From the NCBI GenBank assembly GCA_014192065.1, contig BJHH01000009.1, positions 1 to 56,603 of the forward strand: a stretch of DNA of 56,603 nt. Reading direction: 5' to 3'. Position 1 is the first letter of the stretch, and each line of letters opens with the position of its first letter. The stretch is from Gemmatimonadota bacterium (GTDB lineage: Bacteria; Gemmatimonadota; Gemmatimonadetes; Gemmatimonadales; Gemmatimonadaceae). The position numbers and the translations under genes were made by a program. The notes beneath the pieces are model-generated. The model did not search any database, had not been told where the DNA came from, and saw only the letters and a program-made list of their open reading frames with translations. This document shows, one piece after another, positions 51,899 through 56,603 of this stretch.

Positions 51899-53200
51899 CT
51901 AGGGTTGCGGCACCGTCTCGACCGTTAGCGTGTCCACGCGGCGTCCGTCCATGCTGCGGACCGTCCACGTCGCGCCACAGCCCTCGACCTTGTCCCCGGG
52001 GATCGGTAACCGGCCCAGCGCGCCGAACAGGTACCCGCCGATCGTGGTGTAGTCGTCGTCCGGGACCGTGGTTCCGAATCGCGCGTTCGCGGCGCCGATC
52101 GCCATCAGCCCAGGCACAATGGTTTCACCCGTCTCGCTGCGAGGAACGGCCAGTTCTATCGTCTCGTCGAACTCGTCACGAATCTCGCCGACGATCTCCT
52201 CGAGCAGGTCCTCCATCGTCACGAGCCCCGCGGTGCCACCGAACTCGTCGAGCACAATGGCCATGTGCTCTTTCATCCGTTTGAAGTCCGCCAGCACATC
52301 CTCAACCTCACGCGATCCCGGCACCACGTGAATGCGGCGCATACTGTGGCGCAGCGAGAAATCCGCGGAGTGGTCTACCACGGCCCAGAGCAGGTCTTTG
52401 GCGTGCATCATCCCGACCACGTGGTCGATCGATTCGTCGTATACCGGGTAACGCGAGAAGCCGCCGTCACGCACGATCGCCAGCGCCGCCTCGAGTGTGG
52501 CGGCAACGGGGATCGCGATCATCTTGGTGCGCGGCGTCATCACCTTGCGGGCGTTCTTCTCCGAAAACTCAAACACCGCGTCGATCAGATCAGCGTCCTG
52601 CGACTGGAGTTCTCCGCGCTCCCCGCTCTCCTCCACCAGGATGCGCAGTTCGGCGGGCGAGTGCACCGTGTCGTGGGCCTCACCGAGTTTTTGGCCAAAG
52701 AGGCGCAGAACACCGGACGCGGAGCGGTTGAGCACCACGGTGAAGGGCGTCATCACCCAAGCGAACGCGAGCAGTGGCGGGGCGAGCCACTTGGCAATCA
52801 GCTCGGGGTGGGTCAACGCCGCCGACCGCGGGGCCAGCTCGCCGAACACAATGTGCAGGTAGGTCACCACCAGCAGCGCCACGCCGGCGCCGATGCTCAC
52901 GCGCAGCGATGCTTCGACGGCGAACGGCAGCGTTTCGATGAACGACGCGAACGCATGGCCGAACGTGTCCTCTGCCACCCAACCCAGGGCGAGCGATGCC
53001 AGGGTGATCCCGATCTGGCTTGCCGACAGCACGCGGGCGAGATTGCCAGTAGCTGCTAGGGCAAACCGTGCGATCAGGTCGCCGTCTCGCACCATGGCCT
53101 GCAGCCGCGTCCGGCGGGCGCGCACGAGGGCGAACTCCACCGCGACGAAATAGCCGTTGAGGACCAGCAGAATAGCGATGACCGATAGCCGCGCGAGCAC
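51899..53200 (-). CDS. CNNM/CorC-type transporter-associated (hemolysin-family) protein
   Basis: About 433 aa from GTG 53200 (GTG 53206 is also in frame, adding two residues). An N-terminal DUF21/CNNM domain has about four helices (AILLVLNGYFVAVEFALVRARRTRL starts the first). A tandem CBS pair follows (VMTPRTKMIAI and MHAKDLLWAV; MVALDEFGG-like IVLDEFGGTAGLVTMEDLLEEIVGEI) and a CorC/HlyC domain forms the C-terminus (YLFGALGRLPIPGDKVEGCGATWTV). Family members are linked to magnesium or cobalt efflux. TAAGTT lies 6 nt before GTG 53200. It is divergent from the zinc exporter. Confidence 0.92.
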   Translation of the reverse strand: MLARLSVIAILLVLNGYFVAVEFALVRARRTRLQAMVRDGDLIARFALAATGNLARVLSASQIGITLASLALGWVAEDTFGHAFASFIETLPFAVEASLRVSIGAGVALLVVTYLHIVFGELAPRSAALTHPELIAKWLAPPLLAFAWVMTPFTVVLNRSASGVLRLFGQKLGEAHDTVHSPAELRILVEESGERGELQSQDADLIDAVFEFSEKNARKVMTPRTKMIAIPVAATLEAALAIVRDGGFSRYPVYDESIDHVVGMMHAKDLLWAVVDHSADFSLRHSMRRIHVVPGSREVEDVLADFKRMKEHMAIVLDEFGGTAGLVTMEDLLEEIVGEIRDEFDETIELAVPRSETGETIVPGLMAIGAANARFGTTVPDDDYTTIGGYLFGALGRLPIPGDKVEGCGATWTVRSMDGRRVDTLTVETVPQP

Positions 53201-53216
53201 AGACACAACTTACGAT
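53201..53216. promoter_or_regulatory. Overlapping divergent -10 elements, CNNM / CDF genes
   Basis: On the minus strand TAAGTT (53207-53212) is six bases before GTG 53200. On the plus strand TACGAT (53211-53216) overlaps it and faces the CDF gene. The minus-strand context AATCGTAAG is the same as at the holB/dmpA promoter (8514-8522). Confidence 0.4.
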
Positions 53217-53249
53217 TGCGTCACGGCGAATCGCCAGCATGCAGCGGGT

Positions 53250-54209
53250 GTGTCGCGCGGTCGCGTCCACGAGCATTCCCGCGCGCATGCGGGGGCGCAC
53301 GCGCACGATCTGGCGGGGGCGCCGGTGCACGGCGGCGGGCACGACAGCGCGAAGGCGCTTCGTTGGGCGCTGGTCCTCACCGCGGGGTTTCTCGTCGCCG
53401 AGGTGGTTGGCGGCATCGTCTCCAACTCGCTCACGCTGCTGGCTGACGCGGGGCACATGCTCACCGACGTCGGCGCGCTGGCTCTCTCGCTCTTCGTGAC
53501 CTGGCTTGCCCGTCAGCCGGCCACGCCACGCCGGACGTACGGATACCTCCGGTGGGAGATCCTCGCCGCCCTGCTCAATGGCGCGACCCTGCTCGCGGTG
53601 TCGGCCTGGATCGTTTGGCAGGCCGTCGGGCGGCTGCGCCACCCTGAGCCTGTGCAGACGGGCATCATGCTCGTGGTGGCCGCGCTGGGGCTCGTCGTGA
53701 ACGCCATCGCGGCCAAGTTGCTGCACGGCGGCGCTAGGCACTCGCTTAACCTGCGCGGTGCCTACCTGCACGTGGTCAGCGACCTGCTCGGCTCGGTCGC
53801 GGCAGTTGCCGCAGCGCTCTGCGCGCGATTCCTTGGCTGGTCGCTGGCCGATCCCATTGCGTCAATCCTGATGACCGCGCTGATCGTGCGTGGGAGCTGG
53901 TCGCTCGTGCGCGAAAGCGTCGATATCCTGCTCGAGTCCACGCCGGCGCACATTGATGTCGTGCAGCTGCGGTCGGCGCTCGAGAGCGTTCCGGCCGTCG
54001 AGTCTGTGCACGACCTTCATGTCTGGACGCTGACCTCCGGCGTGGTCGCGATGAGCGCGCATGCCGTGGTCACGATGCCCGATCAGCACCAGCAGGCGCT
54101 CGAAGCCATGACGGCGCAGGCGGCTGCACACGGCATTCATCAAACGACGATCCAGATCGAAGGCCGCGCCCTCGCGGACTGCCGACCGCCAGAGAACCGC
54201 GCCGTCTGA
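53250..54209 (+). CDS. Cation diffusion facilitator, zinc efflux (CzcD/ZitB-like)
   Basis: 319 aa from GTG 53250; longer frames start inside the divergent CNNM gene. The N-terminus is His-rich (nine His in the first 35 residues), typical of zinc-binding cytosolic tails. Six helices follow; site residues are seen in LLADAGHMLTDV (H-x3-D, helix II) and YLHVVSDLLGS (H-x3-D, helix V). The C-terminal domain starts near VESVHDLHVWTLTSG. It exports zinc or related divalent cations in exchange for protons. Confidence 0.92.
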   Translation: MSRGRVHEHSRAHAGAHAHDLAGAPVHGGGHDSAKALRWALVLTAGFLVAEVVGGIVSNSLTLLADAGHMLTDVGALALSLFVTWLARQPATPRRTYGYLRWEILAALLNGATLLAVSAWIVWQAVGRLRHPEPVQTGIMLVVAALGLVVNAIAAKLLHGGARHSLNLRGAYLHVVSDLLGSVAAVAAALCARFLGWSLADPIASILMTALIVRGSWSLVRESVDILLESTPAHIDVVQLRSALESVPAVESVHDLHVWTLTSGVVAMSAHAVVTMPDQHQQALEAMTAQAAAHGIHQTTIQIEGRALADCRPPENRAV

Positions 54210-54309
54210 GCCAGGGGTGCGCCAGGGGGGGGCAGCGGCACGGAAACACGGCCTTACCCGTTACCAAACCGAGTTTGTCCCGGGGCAAGAAATTCAGGCC
54301 GTGACCCGT

Positions 54310-54324
54310 TAGATTCTACAGGCT
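54310..54324 (+). promoter_or_regulatory. -10 box of typA, leaderless-type
   Basis: TAGATT (54310-54315), preceded by CCCGT, is nine bases before ATG 54325. There is no Shine-Dalgarno. Confidence 0.5.
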
Positions 54325-56157
54325 ATGGACATCCGCAACATTGCAATTATCGCGCACGTCGACCACGGGAAAACCACCCTGGTGGACAAGATGCTGCGCC
54401 AGGCCGGTGCGTTCCGCGAGAATCAGGTCGTCGCCGAGCGTGTGATGGACTCGAATCCGCTCGAGCGCGAGCGGGGAATCACCATCCTTGCCAAGAACAC
54501 GTCCGTGCGTTGGCACGGTACGAAACTCAATATCATCGACACGCCCGGTCACGCCGACTTTGGTGGCGAAGTGGAACGTATCCTGCGCATGGTGGACGGT
54601 GTGCTGCTCATTGTGGATGCCTTCGACGGTCCGATGCCGCAGACGCGGTTTGTGCTCCGCAAGGCCCTCGCGCTGGGACGGAAGCCGATCGTCGTCATTA
54701 ACAAAATCGATCGCCCGGGCGCCGACCCGCTCAAGGCGCATGACGAAGTGCTCAACCTGCTGATTGAGCTCGAAGCCACGGAAGAGCAGCTCAACTGCCC
54801 CTTCGTCTACGCCTCTGGCCGCGACGGCACGGCGACACTCGACATGGACGTGCCGGCGGTCGATCTGACGCCGCTCTTTGAGACGGTCGTGAAGTTTGTT
54901 CCGAAGCCGCCCTCCGACGCGAGCGGCCCGTTCCAGATGCTGGTCTCCACGATCGACTACTCGCCCTACCTCGGCAGGCTCGCGATTGGCCGCGTGGAAC
55001 GGGGAACCGTGCACCTCGGCGATCAGGTCACGCTGCTGCCGCTCAACCCGGCCGAGAAGCCGGCGTTGTCCAAGGTCACAAAACTGTACGGCTTCGAGGC
55101 GCTCGAGCGGATCGAAATCGAGTCTGCCAGCGCTGGCGAAATCGTCGCGATGGCAGGCCTCGAGGGTGTCGAGATCGGCCTGACGCTCACGGAACCCGAC
55201 CACCCCGAGCGGCTCGAGGGCATTGCCGTCGAGGAGCCCACCATCTCGGTGGATTTCCTCGTCAACAACTCGCCGTTCGCCGGAAAGGAAGGAAAGTTCG
55301 TCACCTCACGGCAGATTCGTGAGCGGTTGATGCTCGAGCTGCAGAAAAATGTGGCGCTCCGCGTAGACGACACCGACTCGACCGACACGTGGACGGTGAG
55401 CGGGCGCGGTGAACTGCACCTCACGATCCTGATGGAAACCATGCGGCGCGAGGGGTTCGAGTTCCAAGTGTCGCGTCCGCGCGTGATCACGCACGAGGGG
55501 CCAGACGGCGAGAAGCTCGAGCCGTATGAGGAGTTGTCGATCGACGTGCCGGACGAGTTCATGGGCGTGGTCATCGAGCAGCTCGGACCCCGCAAGGGTC
55601 AGATGCTGGAGATGAAGCACCCTGGCCATGGGCTGGTCCGCCTGCTGTACAAGATTCCGGCGCGCGGATTGTTCGGGTACCGGTCAGAGTTCATGACCGA
55701 CACGCGCGGCACCGGCATCATTCACCACCGCTTTCTCGAGTACGGGCCGTGGGCCGGCTACCTCGCAGGTCGCGGGCGGGGTGTGCTGGTCTCGATGGAG
55801 ACCGGTACGATCGTCGGTTTCGCGCTCAACAACCTGCAGGACCGCTCCGTGCTGTTCGTCGCGCCCGGCGAGGACGTCTACGAAGGCATGATCGTGGGAC
55901 AGAATTCCCGGTTGGCTGACATGGACGTCAACCCATGCAAGGAAAAGAAGCTCAGCAATATGCGGTCCAAGGGTGCGGACGAGCATATCATGCTCGAGCC
56001 ACCTCGGCTGTTGACGCTTGAAGGGGCGCTTGAGTATATCGAAAGCGACGAATTGATTGAGGTGACGCCGAAGGCGGTTCGTCTGCGGAAGCGGCTGCTG
56101 GCCGGCAACGACCGGAAGAAGACCTCACGCGAGCTGAAACGCGAGCGCGAGTCGTAG
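54325..56157 (+). CDS. typA: Ribosome-associated GTPase TypA/BipA
   Basis: 610 aa, full length. GTPase motifs: AHVDHGKTT (G1), ERGITI (G2), DTPGHADF (G3), NKIDRPGA (G4) and VYASG (G5). The later domains have [20 protein letters not shown] and the BipA C-terminal domain ([33 protein letters not shown]), which binds the ribosome. It acts in ribosome assembly and stress adaptation. The lysine/arginine-rich C-terminus is normal for the family. Confidence 0.98.
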   Translation: MDIRNIAIIAHVDHGKTTLVDKMLRQAGAFRENQVVAERVMDSNPLERERGITILAKNTSVRWHGTKLNIIDTPGHADFGGEVERILRMVDGVLLIVDAFDGPMPQTRFVLRKALALGRKPIVVINKIDRPGADPLKAHDEVLNLLIELEATEEQLNCPFVYASGRDGTATLDMDVPAVDLTPLFETVVKFVPKPPSDASGPFQMLVSTIDYSPYLGRLAIGRVERGTVHLGDQVTLLPLNPAEKPALSKVTKLYGFEALERIEIESASAGEIVAMAGLEGVEIGLTLTEPDHPERLEGIAVEEPTISVDFLVNNSPFAGKEGKFVTSRQIRERLMLELQKNVALRVDDTDSTDTWTVSGRGELHLTILMETMRREGFEFQVSRPRVITHEGPDGEKLEPYEELSIDVPDEFMGVVIEQLGPRKGQMLEMKHPGHGLVRLLYKIPARGLFGYRSEFMTDTRGTGIIHHRFLEYGPWAGYLAGRGRGVLVSMETGTIVGFALNNLQDRSVLFVAPGEDVYEGMIVGQNSRLADMDVNPCKEKKLSNMRSKGADEHIMLEPPRLLTLEGALEYIESDELIEVTPKAVRLRKRLLAGNDRKKTSRELKRERES

Positions 56158-56217
56158 TATTATCTGCCGTGTCGGTTGGCTGGAGTCCTCACGAGTTACC
56201 CTGACGGAGAATCAACG

Positions 56218-56454
56218 ATGTTGGGCGGGGAAGACAGGAACGGAACGGATGCGGATCCCGTTGTGGAGCCCGTCATCGATCCCAAACTGGACGACCAGGA
56301 CCTCGAAGAGGATGGATCCGACGACGAGGCCGTCGACGGTGATGATGAGTCCGCGGACGCAGACGATGATCTGATCGACCTCGACGACGAGTGGGACGAG
56401 AAGGACCTCGGCGAGGACGACCGGCACGACAACCCGCACAAGTTCTACGAGTAG
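56218..56454 (+). CDS. Small, highly acidic hypothetical protein
   Basis: 78 aa from ATG 56218, with GGAG 8 nt upstream. About half of all residues are Asp or Glu, with a few basic residues at the end (DDRHDNPHKFYE). No domain is recognisable; it is expected to be disordered. The clear ribosome site and normal third-codon bias support a real gene. It sits between typA and tRNA-Ile and may be co-transcribed with typA. Possible roles (a charge-mimic or regulatory tail) are guesses only. Confidence 0.7.
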   Translation: MLGGEDRNGTDADPVVEPVIDPKLDDQDLEEDGSDDEAVDGDDESADADDDLIDLDDEWDEKDLGEDDRHDNPHKFYE

Positions 56455-56475
56455 ATATTGTGGGGCTCCGGCGCG

Positions 56476-56505
56476 TTGACCGGAGTCGTTCTGACCGCTT
56501 ACTTT
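56476..56505 (+). promoter_or_regulatory. Sigma70-type promoter of tRNA-Ile
   Basis: TTGACC (56476-56481) and TACTTT (56500-56505) are 18 bases apart, and the tRNA starts 24 nt after the -10 box. This is the clearest -35/-10 pair in the window. Confidence 0.75.
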
Positions 56506-56529
56506 CACGGCTCGCGAAAGTAGCAGTGC

Positions 56530-56603
<74 letters not shown>

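Overview
The window is GC-rich bacterial DNA (roughly two thirds G+C) from a diderm organism. It encodes a beta-barrel porin, SurA-like chaperones, a lipoprotein lytic transglycosylase, an LPS-type heptosyltransferase, and FtsEX with an EnvC-like activator. The protein flavour and the absence of Shine-Dalgarno sequences at many genes fit Gemmatimonadota, but that assignment is an inference from reading, not a search. I find about 48 protein genes, three tRNAs (Lys, Asn, Ile) and no rRNA.

Layout. 1-5292: tRNA-Lys, then a membrane-glycolipid-like block: two related GT4 glycosyltransferases flank a phosphodiesterase and a PAP2 phosphatase. 5390-10712: lytic transglycosylase, moaC-holB, a DmpA peptidase divergent from holB, purE and DoxX. 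10854-18368: tRNA-Asn, an exported class-V aminotransferase, a fused metallo/serine peptidase and uvrA. 18509-22300: an accessory-looking stretch with a PP2C phosphatase, a small repeat ORF, an HD phosphohydrolase, a short asparaginase-like protein and a GxxExxY nuclease-like gene, accompanied by three arrays of 10-bp repeats. 22298-26330: maeB-pckA, the gluconeogenic C4-to-C3 step. 26447-30044: a zinc/manganese uptake set (small His/Cys protein, porin, binding protein, permease) lacking an ATPase. 30081-33912: ftsE-ftsX-envC-nfo. 33968-38850: a cystathionine synthase/lyase gene, preceded on the same strand by ROK kinase, PfkB kinase and a STAS/HATPase signalling module. 38941-41772: lepA with a heptosyltransferase. 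41893-51857: DUF58-BatA-mfd-PpiC-SurA-pdxA on the plus strand. 51899-56603: CNNM transporter-like protein, divergent CDF zinc exporter, typA, a very acidic small protein and tRNA-Ile.

Most genes sit in tight operons with 1- or 4-nt start/stop overlaps (holB-moaC, znuA-znuB, ftsE-ftsX-envC, pfkB-STAS-STAS, DUF58-BatA, ppiC-surA). First genes of operons usually lack a Shine-Dalgarno. Instead they carry a TAnnnT box 6-10 nt before the start codon, the arrangement expected of leaderless mRNAs. One such box at 8519-8525 reads as a -10 element on both strands.

The most unusual locus is the GxxExxY gene at 21707. It lies between 10-bp repeat arrays that face each other in inverted orientation. Its reading frame has no stop of its own and runs through the right-hand array into the antisense of pckA. 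A third related array lies at 19571. Other points of interest are the two-peptidase fusion, the STAS-HATPase partner-switching operon behind sugar kinases, and a metal ABC system with no ATPase gene.
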